A program made the position numbers and the translations under genes. DNA of 64,000 bases from Geosiphon pyriformis (taxonomy: Eukaryota > Glomeromycota > Glomeromycetes > Archaeosporales > Geosiphonaceae): positions 797,748 through 861,747 of the forward strand of contig JAAOMT010000303.1 of assembly GCA_016748015.1 (NCBI GenBank), read 5' to 3'. Below, one piece after another: positions 23,882 to 34,489 of the stretch. The number at the start of each line of letters is the position of its first letter. Within the stretch, counting starts at the first letter, position 1. The notes under the pieces are model-generated. The model made no database searches and was not told the DNA's origin. It saw only the letters and a list, made by a program, of their open reading frames with translations.

Positions 23882-25735
23882 TTATTGAGATAAAAAAAGA
23901 ACCAATAAATTCAAACCAGAACACAGATGATCCAATCTTCCCAAAACCAAATTAATTGACACCTCTAAAACCACTATTTTTGACTCCAAACCACCCATCT
24001 TGGTGGTCAGAACCTTAGAACTACTAGAGCTAAAATCAGCAACCACTTTAAAATCAGCAGAGAAAGAAGGAACAGACAACATCAACACATTGTTCAAAAC
24101 CATATCCAAATTCAAAACAGGAGCTAGAGAAACAGAGACAACTGGAGGAAAAGCAAAAGAGACAGTATTCAAAGGCACCAACTCCATAAAACTCAACTTT
24201 TTCAATAAAACAAAAATCTGCTCCAACAAAAGCTCCAAAGAGCATTCTAAGACTGCCAAATAATCACTTAAGCCAGAGGTATCAGTTGAAATAGGAAAAA
24301 GAATACCACCCAAACTTGAGCCACTAAGAGGAAAAAAACTAGAACTAGACTTAAAGTAAGTACTACTAGAAAAATTAGCTAGTGAGACCACTTGGGCCCA
24401 AGATTTGCTACTAAAGACAGTAGAATGAGAGATTGAAACATCTTTTTTTTTATACAACTTAGTGAGCTGAAAGCAAACTTCCTCTAAAGCAATCTTTTTA
24501 TATGATTTCTTAGATAATGGCAGCACAAATATGTTTGAAGTATTACATTCAAGAGCTAAATGCCTAAAATGTCCACACTTTTCACAATGAACCAAACTTA
24601 TCTTAGTTCAAGATAGCTTTATTCTACCAAAGATAGGCTCTGTGCAAAAGGCAAATTCCAGATCATCATCAGAGTTAAAACCAATAACAGCACAATAAAT
24701 CCTATTACCAGTTTCTATAGATCTGTTTATAATACAGGTTTTCTTACCAGTTCTTTTTAGAAGAGTCCCAAGATCATGTGCTGTTGTTCTTATTGGCAAA
24801 ATAAACAAAAGTGCTCTTAACCAATCCCTAGATGCCCAAATTTCACAATTTTTTACAGCTTTGACTATGTGCACAGAATTTTTTCCAATTAGAAATGATC
24901 ACTTTGAGACCAACAAATTAGCTTGGTCCAATTCAGCAAACTCCACTACAGCCTTTTGCCATATCCCAATTAATTGAATTTTGATTGACTTAATTTCCCC
25001 AAATTCGAATACTGTAGTAATGATCATATCTTTAAGTGTATTCATGAAAATTTTCTTGATTACCACAGCCTGATCTGACCTCATTCTTTGTCTTTTAAGA
25101 TTGCTGTTTATGTTGATCTTTTTTTCTCTGGCCAATAATATAGCCATTTTTATGCTTTTTTCTAAAATAAAGGTAGATTTGATGATCCCTTCAAATTTTA
25201 AGAGAGTAGTGGCCTTCCCAAAACCATTGACTAATGAAAAAATTTTTCTAACCAACTGAGTTTTTGCTGTCACTGATTTCTCTTTCACAGCTGAAAGATT
25301 AATATCTAAAGCAAATAATTTTTTGATTGACACTTCTACTGAAGTTTTGATGATTTTAAGGTCAATCCACTTTTTGTTAAAAGAGATGGGCAAGCAAAAA
25401 GAGAGAACCACTTCATAATCATCTATACTAAAATTGGGAAAACTGAGTGGAAAGCCAAAAACAGCACCAGTATTAACTTGTTTTGTCTTGAGTGTGGTAG
25501 CAGCCAAGCTCAAAAGAGACCCACTATTTGCATTAGACATGCTAACATTTTTATTATTATTAAATAAACTTTCTACATTAGAATATATATTATCACTAGA
25601 CCCAGATTTACTTAAAAAAATATTTTTTTCATTACCAGAGTGTTTAATATTTTCAAGAATGACCTTCTTCTTCTGAAAAAAAAAACCACCAGCAGAGCCA
25701 TAAAAAGCACTCTTGAATGCCTTCTTTTTAGACAT
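23882..25735 (-). pseudogene. non-LTR copy 1 ORF1 (RRM-like and CCHC knuckle), decayed
   Basis: Starts with MSKKKAFKSAFYG at 25735 and ends at 23882, directly before ORF2. A segment near 25080-24900 resembles an RRM-like fold (FGEIKSIKIQLIGIWQKAVVEF). A CCHC zinc knuckle CEKCGHFRHLALEC lies near 24585-24540 and is intact here, whereas the second Cys is Tyr in copy 2. A TGA at about 24899 corresponds to TGG in the ancestor, and the frame resumes after it. ORF1 proteins of this kind bind element RNA. Confidence 0.8.
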
Positions 25736-25923
25736 GATGCTACTTGTAGAAGTCTCCAAATCCACGAAAAATGGGTTATTATTTGGCAAAAAAATATTGA
25801 TATAAACTAACAAGAAAAATAAAAACTTCTTTTTCAGAAAATATGCTTTTTGAGAATTTTTGGAAGTAAGAAAGAAAGAAGTTTTTTTTTTCCTTATTAT
25901 GATCTCTATTTCTATAAGTAACA

Positions 25924-28900
25924 TTATTCTTTTTTTTAATATTAAGTTTTATTGAAATCTTTCAAATTTTTTAGCTTTCTTAAATTTTTCTTTTGAATTA
26001 ATTTTATTATTTCTTTTTCTAAAATTACTTGGGCAATTTTGGTCTCTAATTTTTTAAATTGGACATTGGTAATTTTTTTCAATTAATTAATAGTTATAGT
26101 GTTTATTGTTGAGTGTAACAGTATTTCTAAATGGTTTTGGAATTTTGTTTGTAACTGATATATTGTTTATGTTTATGTAAATAGATTATTTTTTCTTACA
26201 AATTGTTTTATTTATTATAATATTGTTATATTAAACATCTGTCTTGTTTTATCTATATACAAGTTCTGAATATTAAGTTTTTGTTTTAAGTGATAATAGC
26301 AAAAGTTTCTAAAAAATTGTTGTGTTTATTATTTCTAATTTTTTTTGTTAACTTTTTATATAATACTATTGTTTTTAGTATTTCTAATAACATTTTTATT
26401 TTTATTATTATATATTCTATTATGTTTTTAGACTTTATATGTACTTTATGTTGTACTTTATATTAGAATTTTGGTTTTTTTTTTGTGTTTTTGTATTGTA
26501 TGATTTGTTAATTAATTGTAATTTTCATGTTTAGTTTTTGATATTTGATAAATTAGAATAATTGTTGGGCTAAAAAGTAAATATTGTCTGTAATTTCTAT
26601 TTTTTTTATTGTTTTTGTCATGTGTATTGGTTTTTTATATACTGTTTTGGTAAATTAATTTGATGTATTTGTGTTAATAATTATAATTGGTTTCAGATCT
26701 TATGGAATTTCATCTGATTAAACTAGTATTTGTTATACTCTTAGTTATAGAATATTACTGGTAGATAATAATATTATATTGTAATATGATTTCAGTTAAT
26801 TATTATGTACTGTTTTAGCTAAGATTTTGTTGTTTTATCTTAACTTATATGCACCATTTTTCAGAATTTTTTAATGTGAAATAGATTATTTTATTTGGGG
26901 TTAAATTTTTTACTTTATTGTTTTTTTGCTTTAATATAATATAAAAGTACTTTGTTTCCAATTCTAAATTCGACTGGTTTATCTGGTAGTTGGTTATTAT
27001 GTTATTTTTTTTGTAACTTTTGTATATTATTAACTGTTTTTTATTTTTTGTTCTCTAAAGTTTTCATTAAGTCATATGTTTTTTTCAACAATTTTTCTTG
27101 AAAGTTAACTTCTATTATAGATTCTGTTGAATAAGTATTAATTTTTATCTTAACTGATAATATTGCTGTTTTATTATAGACTAATTCAAATAAAATTACT
27201 TGTATAATATTTTGCTTTATTGTTTAATAAGTAAATAATACTAATAGTATAAATAAATCTTATTCATTTTGGTTTTTTTGGTTAATCTTGGCTATTGTTT
27301 TGTACAATATTTTGTTGAATCTTTTGACTAAGCCATTGGTTTGTAAATAATATAAAGATAATAATAGTCTTTTAATTTCAAATCTCTGATTTAATACTGT
27401 TAATATTTTATTTACAAAGTAAGTTTTTTGATCTGATAACAATTTTTTTGAACATCTATGTTAATAAATCAAATATTGGTATACAAATTTAGCTATAAAT
27501 TCTGCATCTGCTCTTTAAATTGTTTTAGTTTTTGGCTATTTTGTAAGATAATTTATTTTTATTTTTATATATAAATTGTCTTTACTGATTATAGTTAATA
27601 GTCTAACTAAATCAATTCTAATTTAATCGAATAGCTGTTCTACTTTAATTGGTTTTAGTAGTTTGCTGGGTCTTGTTCTTTCTTTTTTTTGACAAACATT
27701 ATAATTTTAAACATATTAAATAATTTTTAGATACATTAATGATCAATAGTATTTTTTTTTGATTCTTTCTATAGTTGTTTCTTTATGGAAATGTCCTACA
27801 GTTGGATCTGAGTACATGTAAACAATATTGTTTCTTTTTCTAATTCTGTAATTACTTTAAGTAATTGGTTTGAATTTTTTCTGTTTTTCTAATATAATAT
27901 ATTTTAATAAGTAATAAAATATTTTGATTGTTGATTTATGTTGGTTTGTTCTTTTCAAAATAATTTTTTCTTGAACTATTGAGTATTAATATAATATTAG
28001 AATTGTTAATATTTTTGTGTATTTATCTTTTGTTATATTTTTGAGTTGAAATGTTTTTAGATTTGTTTTATTTGTAATAAGCTGTTAGTATTTTCATTTT
28101 TTATAGTGTACTATATAATTAAATAGTAAAAGTTCTATTTTTCATCTTACATAGCAATTGTCTTTGAATTTTTATTTCTGGATTGATATTAATTCTTTGT
28201 GATCAATATATACATCAAATTTTTGACTCAAGTATTTTTTCTATTTGATAACAGCCCAGTAAATAGCTAAGTGTTTTAATACTAAGATGTCATAGTTTTT
28301 TTCAGTTGAACTCAAACTTTAATTGGTATATATTACTAGATGTTCTTATTTATTCAGTTTTTTATACTAGTATTGTTCTCAATGCTTAACTTGATGTATT
28401 AATTATAATAATAAATAGCTTGTTATAATTTAAATAAATTAAAACTAAAGCTTGAATAAGCTTTTGTCTCAATATATCAAAAGTTTTTTGTTGTTTTTTT
28501 ATCTATTCATATTTAATGTTTTTGCTTAAAACTAGTATAGTAATTGGGCCAATTTGGAAAAGTTTTGAATAAAGCAGCAGTAATATTCAGCAAATCTTAA
28601 AAATGTCCTTAATTTGATTAAATTAGTTGGAATTAGAAAGTTTTTAACTATCTCAATTTTATCTGAATCTGTTTTTATGCTATTTTTGTTTACAACATAT
28701 TCCAAAAATTTGAGTTTAGTTTTTTCAAAAAAACACTTAATAGTATTCAATTTTAGTTCTGTTTGTCTTAATTTTTTAAACACTTGTTAGAAATGATAGA
28801 AGTAATTATTAAATGTTTTGAAAAATATATTGGTGTTATTTAAAAAGACTACTACTAATTTCTATAGTAATCTAGTATAGACAATTTTCATTAGCCATTA

Positions 28901-29485
28901 AAAAGTAGCTGGAATATTAATTAAGCCAAAAAGTATAATGTCAAATTTTAAATTTTTTTTTTTATGGTAAATGTTATTTTCTTTTTATCAGCTAGATTTA
29001 TGACTACTTGCCAGTATTTATTGTCTAAATCCAATATAAAAAACTATTTTTTTTTTTTGAAAGCATTAAATAATTTTTGGATCTATAAAATAAGATAATT
29101 GTTTTTATAAGTAATATTGTTAAGTTTTTTATAATCCACACAAAAATAAATCTTTCCATTTTTTTTTCAGATAAGTACTATCAGTAATAACCATGAACTT
29201 ATTAATAATTGAATTAATCTATTGTTTAATATATAATTGATTTTTTGACAAATAATTTCATAACTGGCAAGTAATATTTAGTATGTTTTTTGCTTAATTG
29301 GTATTACATCTTCAGTTTTAATCTAATGCTAGATAATGTCAGTTCTGCTAAATTTATTTTTACTTGCAAAAATATCAGTAAAATTGTTAAGTAATAGCTT
29401 AAGTTACATATATTAAAATAGGTCTAAGTTTTTCAAGTTTATTTGTTTTAATTGTTTTGGTTGTAGTAAATAATATTTTTTTCAT
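25924..29485 (-). pseudogene. gypsy A pol: RT, RNase H and integrase, heavily decayed
   Basis: In element order: RT from about 29480 to 28500 (fragment LKFLEYVVNKNSIKTDSDKI, 28532-28783), RNase H at about 28450-28130, integrase at about 27760-26900 (fragment SDQKTYFVNKILTVLNQRF, 27260-27442, with QTNGLVKRFNK of the catalytic core) and the pol C-terminus at about 26150-25950. All match copy B at the DNA level. Stops occur every few dozen codons, mostly TAA/TAG from CAA/CAG and TGA from TGG. Confidence 0.8.
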
Positions 29486-30382
29486 TGTTATGGTTCAAGA
29501 ATTTAGCAAAAAAATTATAAAATAATATAAATTATCTAATCATAATATAGCACAGTAATAATTCTAATAAGGTAATAATTAACATAGTAGCAAGTACTAT
29601 TTTATAATAATGGCAAGCACCAACTGGTAAAAGTAGCCAATATTAACTAGTAATAGTGGCCAACACCAACTGGTAATAGCGACAAACACCAGGTTGAAAT
29701 ACCAAAAAAAAAGTATTACAATGTGTTTTTTTATAGACTACAAACATGTATATATACAGTAGCTTTAATATTGAGAAAAACAATATCATTTAACAAGTCA
29801 TAAAACAAATCATAAAACAAGTTATCAAACAATTCATCTAACAGTTCCATTTTAATTATCTTCTAGTCTTTACTTTTAAAATAAATATCCACAAAAATTT
29901 TTAATTAAAAAAAAATAAAAAAGAATATTGAAAACTGAATAATCACAATTCAAAGTATTAAGAAACTTATTTGTATTATTTATTGAATAAAACTATTATT
30001 TATCAGCTGAATTTCTTGAAAAAATAATTTCTAATCAAAATTATTCACATTGTTACTAATTGATAAAAGCTTTATTGTGAGAATTAAAAAAAACACCAAA
30101 GACTATTAATATTCTATGTTTCTAAATTAGAGAAACACATTAGGCAATTGCAAAAATAGCCTTAAAGAAGACTCCAAACAGCAAGTAGATTTTAGTTCAG
30201 CTTCTGAAAAGAAGTACATAAATATACACAACAATCAAAAATTGAGAAATAACTTATATCACAACATTAAAAAGAAAGCCTTTAGTATAACAAATAAAAT
30301 TAAGAAACTCACAAGAGATTGATTACAATTAAAACAGAATATTAGCAATCAAATATATTAAGAAAACTATTTCATAATATTG
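29486..30382 (+). repeat. 0.9-kb dispersed repeat R2, probable solo LTR, inserted in gypsy A
   Basis: Reverse-complement similarity to 57552-58341 runs along the whole length (for example TTGCAATTGCCT and CTTGCTGTTTGGAGTCTTC on the minus strand). Five-base direct repeats TTCAT lie at 29481-29485 and 30383-30387, consistent with LTR-element integration. It starts TGTTATGG. No ORF is present. Comparison with copy B shows that the gypsy sequence continues on both sides, so this is an insertion. Confidence 0.7.
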
Positions 30383-30911
30383 TTCATAAATGATTTGTAA
30401 TATAATATTCATATATTTACAAAGTTGTGAAAAATCTGAAATAGTAATTGGTGTTTGATTCTTAACTTTAGTACTTAAATATCTGATAATGGTTTTTTTT
30501 GGTATTTTTATTGAGTTTCTGGTTATTTTGTCTATTAAGTTTTTAATGTGTTTATGATTTTTGGCTAGTATATAGAAATTGGTGATGGCAATTTCTTCTA
30601 ATTTACAAATAGTAAAGTCTACTTTAAAAATTTGAAGTTGATTTTTTACTCACTTTTCTATAATTAATATATATTGTTATATGATAAAATAGAAATTAAT
30701 TAATGGATAGAGATAATTTTTTTTAATTAATTGTTTTTTTTTTTACCATATTGACTGGTATTTTTATTTTATCTATAAATATAAATTCTTTTATTCCTTT
30801 TGTTGTTATCTTTAACTCTTCTTTTACTTTTATTAATATTAACTAAACTATTTTTACCAAAAATAAGAATATTGTTTGTACTATCTTTTTATTTAGTTTA
30901 ATGGTATATAT
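30383..30911 (-). pseudogene. gypsy A linker between dUTPase and RT, decayed
   Basis: On the minus strand a frame with scattered changes reads LEEIAITNFYILAKNHKHIK and IPKKTIIRYLSTKVKNQ, then SDFSQLCKYMNIILQIIY. This corresponds to the post-dUTPase linker of the family, which copy B lacks in part because of an internal deletion. Function of the linker is unknown. Confidence 0.6.
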
Positions 30912-31791
30912 TATTACTTATAGAAAAAAAAAGTAAAAAAAACAGATAGAAGAATAGACTAATAAGAGAATAGAACATAATATGTAAGCACAATATTAGA
31001 AAATCATAACACATTGCTTAGCAATAGACATATTGTCAATAAATTATGACACACTGCTCAACAATAAGCATATTATTAGAAAATTATGGCATATTGGTTA
31101 AGAAAATATGAGATTTTGTATAACAAGAATTATGTATATATAGTAAGAGTATTAGAAACAGAAAAAACAGAATTGATTAAGACAAATTAGTTAGAACTAT
31201 TAATTATCCAATACTCTTTTTTTCAAAAAGTAGTTTTCTATAACTTAAAGTAAAATCAAACCACATATTAATAAAATATTAATTATTATTTGAATCTATA
31301 TTGTTATTATTTGATTAAGCAATATTAATTAATTCTACACTATTAATACTTTATGTTAATAAAATTCAATACTTAATCATATTGGACCAATAGCTCTTGA
31401 TTATAGCTATTAATAAGATATTAATTTTTTATTTTTTTTTTATTTTTTTTATTTTATTTTGTTTTATTTCTTTGTTGTTTACTAATTGATTAAAGGAATT
31501 AAATATTAAGTATTTGACATCAAAAATAACTTGGTAAAAAACCCAAAAATAAGGGTAAAAATTTAAGAATAGCTTATTAGAAGGGCATAACTGTTAAATT
31601 AAATTGGCTATTATGCTAAAGAAAAAAATTCATGGAAGAAACCATCAAATAAATTTCTGTCTATTATACAAAAAACTCAATCAAAACGTTCAAACTCCAA
31701 AATCTTTAGTAATTACTAACATAATCAACTATTAAATACTATATTATAAATTTGTTATTTGTTTTAACACCCCAAATAATCATCTGTAATA
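30912..31791 (+). repeat. solo LTR of the gypsy A/B family, inverse orientation, inserted in A
   Basis: Begins TATTACTTATAG and ends CATCTGTAATA, the reverse complement of the LTR termini seen in copies A and B. It contains the reverse-complement forms of the ACTAATTGATTAAAG block and the GGTAAAAAAC block. The GAATTC array is missing. It lies inside the dUTPase-linker region of A. No convincing 5-bp target duplication was found. Confidence 0.75.
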
Positions 31792-32070
31792 GTGTCTTTT
31801 TTAATTTGTTTTATAGTATTGCAATAATATTTTTTATATATTCTGTGTCAATTATTTCTTCTTTGATATTAATTTTTTTTTGCTAAACTAAATCTAAATG
31901 CTAATTAGACTATTTTTGTCAAAATTTCTAATGCTATTTTTAAATTTATATTGATATGTAAATAAGATTCCAATCTAATAACAGTTTTTTCAGAATATCT
32001 AAGATTAAATTTTGTATCAGTATATATTTTAACATAATATTTTCATTATTATTGCTGAACTATTTAAGTT
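31792..32070 (-). pseudogene. gypsy A dUTPase domain, decayed
   Basis: Reading the minus strand from 32040 down gives DTKFNLRYSEKT, then NLKIALEI, LAFRFSLAKKKL and EIIDTEYIKNIIAIL. These line up with the dUTPase motifs: the AGFDL-type motif I (seen as DAGFNL in copy B), the SRSSLA-type motif II, and the GIIDAGYVGNI-type motif III. Differences from the expected motif residues are Gly to Glu/Lys, Ala to Thr and Val to Ile, all explained by G to A changes. The known role of such domains is dUTP hydrolysis, which lowers uracil in reverse-transcribed DNA. Confidence 0.75.
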
Positions 32071-32701
32071 TCTGTTTTTTTAAAAAATTTAAGAGTACAA
32101 TATATTGTTTGAGATTGTAATTAGAGTTTAAATTATCATTGTTATTGTTGTTTTTGTAGATAAAGTTAGAACTATTGTTGTCATTATTATTAGAGTTTGA
32201 ATTGTAATTGAATTTCAATTTTGATTCCAAAATGTATTTACTGATTGGTTTTTTTTCTTCAGAAATTGAATAGATTATACATAGTAGTAGATTGTAAATG
32301 AGATCATAATTATTACAATATTCGAAATCATTGAGAATTAGGCAATGTTTACAGAATTTTGTATTTAATTGCTTTAAATACTGCTTTTATTTTTTTTAAG
32401 TGAATGTTAGATCTTAGTAGTGTTCATAAAATTGTTCTGAATTGTTTATAATATTAATAAAAATGTTTGAATTTAGAAAAAAATAGTGTTAACAGGTTTT
32501 GGTAAGTTATTTTTAATTGCCAATATTTACTGAATAAAATGTTTTTAACTTTGACAATACTTTAAAACTTCTTTCTCTCTTTCGTCCAAAATTTCCGAAA
32601 AAGAGTCAAAAGTTTTTTCGAAAGAAGTTTTTTACCATTTAGTACGATAAATTAAAACTGTTTTTCGATTATGAGGCCACTGTTGGCTCTGTTATTGCTG
32701 T

Positions 32702-34489
32702 TATGAAAAAAACTGCTAAAGTTTCTGGTTCTGAGAGTGGTTTTAAGGCGGTTGTATCAAGAAAAAAGAGGAAGGAAGGTGCATTGGCAGAGGGTGTTGG
32801 TAATAGAGGGATTGCTGTTGAAGTTCCTGGCAGTTGTTCATGAGATTTGGAGACTAAGGACACTACTGAGTCTGAAAGTATTGATATGGAAAAAGAGTGT
32901 CTGGTAGAGGAAACCAGCTTTAATTATGGTGAAGGTGGAGCTCTGGCTGGTGGAGATTATGATCAGATGCCCACAAGTTCGAAGGTTAAAACCAAAAAGA
33001 CTTTGGGCAAGCCATTAGGAAAGATTGACTTCTCAAAAGATGGTAGTAATGATGGTGTTCTCTCAGATGCTCCTCTTGAGCTCCTTCCTCCTATGAAAAA
33101 TTTGGTCAATGTTCCAGTTAGGAAGTCATTTGTGTTGGATATTGGCTTGGATAAGGTGGCCGGCAAATCTTCTCAGGAAAAGCTTATAGTGGTGAGGAAA
33201 TTATTTTCTGGTATTAATGGTTTTGGGGGGGCATCTACCCCCTCAAAATTCTCAGGGATCATCAGAGCGACATTTACTTCCGAATTGGGTCTAATGAAAG
33301 CCACTGAAAAGGCTATTGGTGCAAATGTCATGGTAAACACTGATCTTAAGAGATCAGCTGGTCACTCAGATCGGGCTGTGGTGTTAAAGAAAATTCCAGT
33401 TGGAACATCAGCTGAGGCTGTGCGCACTGTGCTCTCTGAGTTTGGGATAATTAAGTTGATCAAGATGCAATTGGTGGGGCTGTGGCAGAAGGCTGTGGTA
33501 GAATTTGAGCAATCAGAACACGCCGATTTGGTCGCGGCAAAGTGGCAATCTTAATCGGAAAGGATGCTGTGTAGGTGGCTAGATCAGATTTGAACAAAGA
33601 ATCATGGGATGCGAGGGACCAGCATAGGGCACTGCTCTATACTCTGCCAATAGGTATGACTGCTCATGACATCTGGGATTTTATTGGTTCTGTGGGTGAG
33701 AAGACGTGTGTTATTGATTGTCATTCAGTTATGTATGCTAGGGCTAGGTGTGCTGTTGTCTGTTTTGATTCTGCTGAATCATTGAAGGCCATCATGGGAA
33801 CCACGCCAGTATTGAGAGGCGCCAATCTAAACTGGTCTTGTCTTGTTTCGGCCAAGTGTGCCAAGTATGGGAAATCAGGCCATACATCATTGGGCTGTGC
33901 AATTGGTGGGAGAGTTTCTTCAGGTTTGTCTTCACGTAGAGTCCTGTCGGACACAGATAAAAGCAGATTGGCAGCCATCTATGCTAAGCGATCAGCTCCA
34001 GTTGCTTGTCTAGTCTCTTTCGGTAGTCTCTCTTGGGCAAAGGTTGTTAATGGGTTTTTTTTTCCTTCTCTCTTTGGACGAAATGCTTCAGTGAAATCTG
34101 GTTCCTCTTCGGAGTTGGTGCCGTCCCTGCTGGTTTCGATAGAAGTCAATGATAGGTTTGCTGCTCTTGAGCGCAGTCTCACCAGCCTTGCAAAGCAGGT
34201 GGGTAAGCTGGCTAAGAGGTTGGATGCACTTGGGCCAATGGTTTCTTAGGCGAGTTCTGGATGTCAGCCGTTGGTGACCCCTTCATCACAGAATCAAGGG
34301 GTGGATATAGTAATGAGTGAGGGTTCAGGTGCAGCCACTAGTGGTGAGATTGTTGCAGGAGCAGTGTCTTTTGATGTATCTTTGGTGTCCAAGTTGGAAG
34401 ACAGCATAAAGTGTCTAATAGAAACAGTTCTGAGACTTTCAGCCAAAGTGGACAGTTTTGGGGCGGGTTCAAATTCTTTTTCTTCTTAA
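32702..34489 (+). pseudogene. non-LTR copy 2 ORF1 (RRM-like, zinc knuckle), lightly decayed
   Basis: ATG at 32702 opens MKKTAKVSGSESGF. A TGA at about 32841, a one-base deletion near 33545 (compare copy 1), and TAG codons near 33577 and 34247 interrupt a frame of about 590 codons. An RRM-like segment (AVVLKKIPVGTSAEAVRTV, then GIIKLIKMQLVGLWQKAVVEF) lies at about 33375-33540. The knuckle reads CAKYGKSGHTSLGC at about 33857-33898: the second Cys has become Tyr. C-terminal part is Ser/Val-rich with a probable coiled coil near 34390-34450. The stop TAA overlaps the ORF2 ATG (TAATG). Confidence 0.85.

Larger units (their letters stand above)
19094..25893 (-). mobile_element. non-LTR retrotransposon copy 1, full length (about 6.8 kb)
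   Basis: Flanked by perfect 10-bp direct repeats TTATTATGAT (19084-19093 and 25894-25903), with the A-rich 3' tail (poly-T here) at the left end. Its 5' end matches that of copy 2 (AACTTCTTTCT near the start), so it is full length. It carries two decayed ORFs with the order zinc-knuckle protein, then endonuclease-RT-RNase H. It is inserted in the 3' LTR of gypsy A, 20 bp before the LTR end. Confidence 0.88.

Noticed and set aside
29600-29700. Repeated CACCAACTGGTAATAG-like units, considered as a CRISPR-like array
   Set aside because: Only three or four irregular units of about 30 bp, without unique spacers of constant length, inside repeat R2 of a eukaryotic genome.
32669-32863. Minus-strand 64-codon open frame at the start of non-LTR copy 2
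   Set aside because: Antisense to ORF1, which aligns with the independent copy 1.
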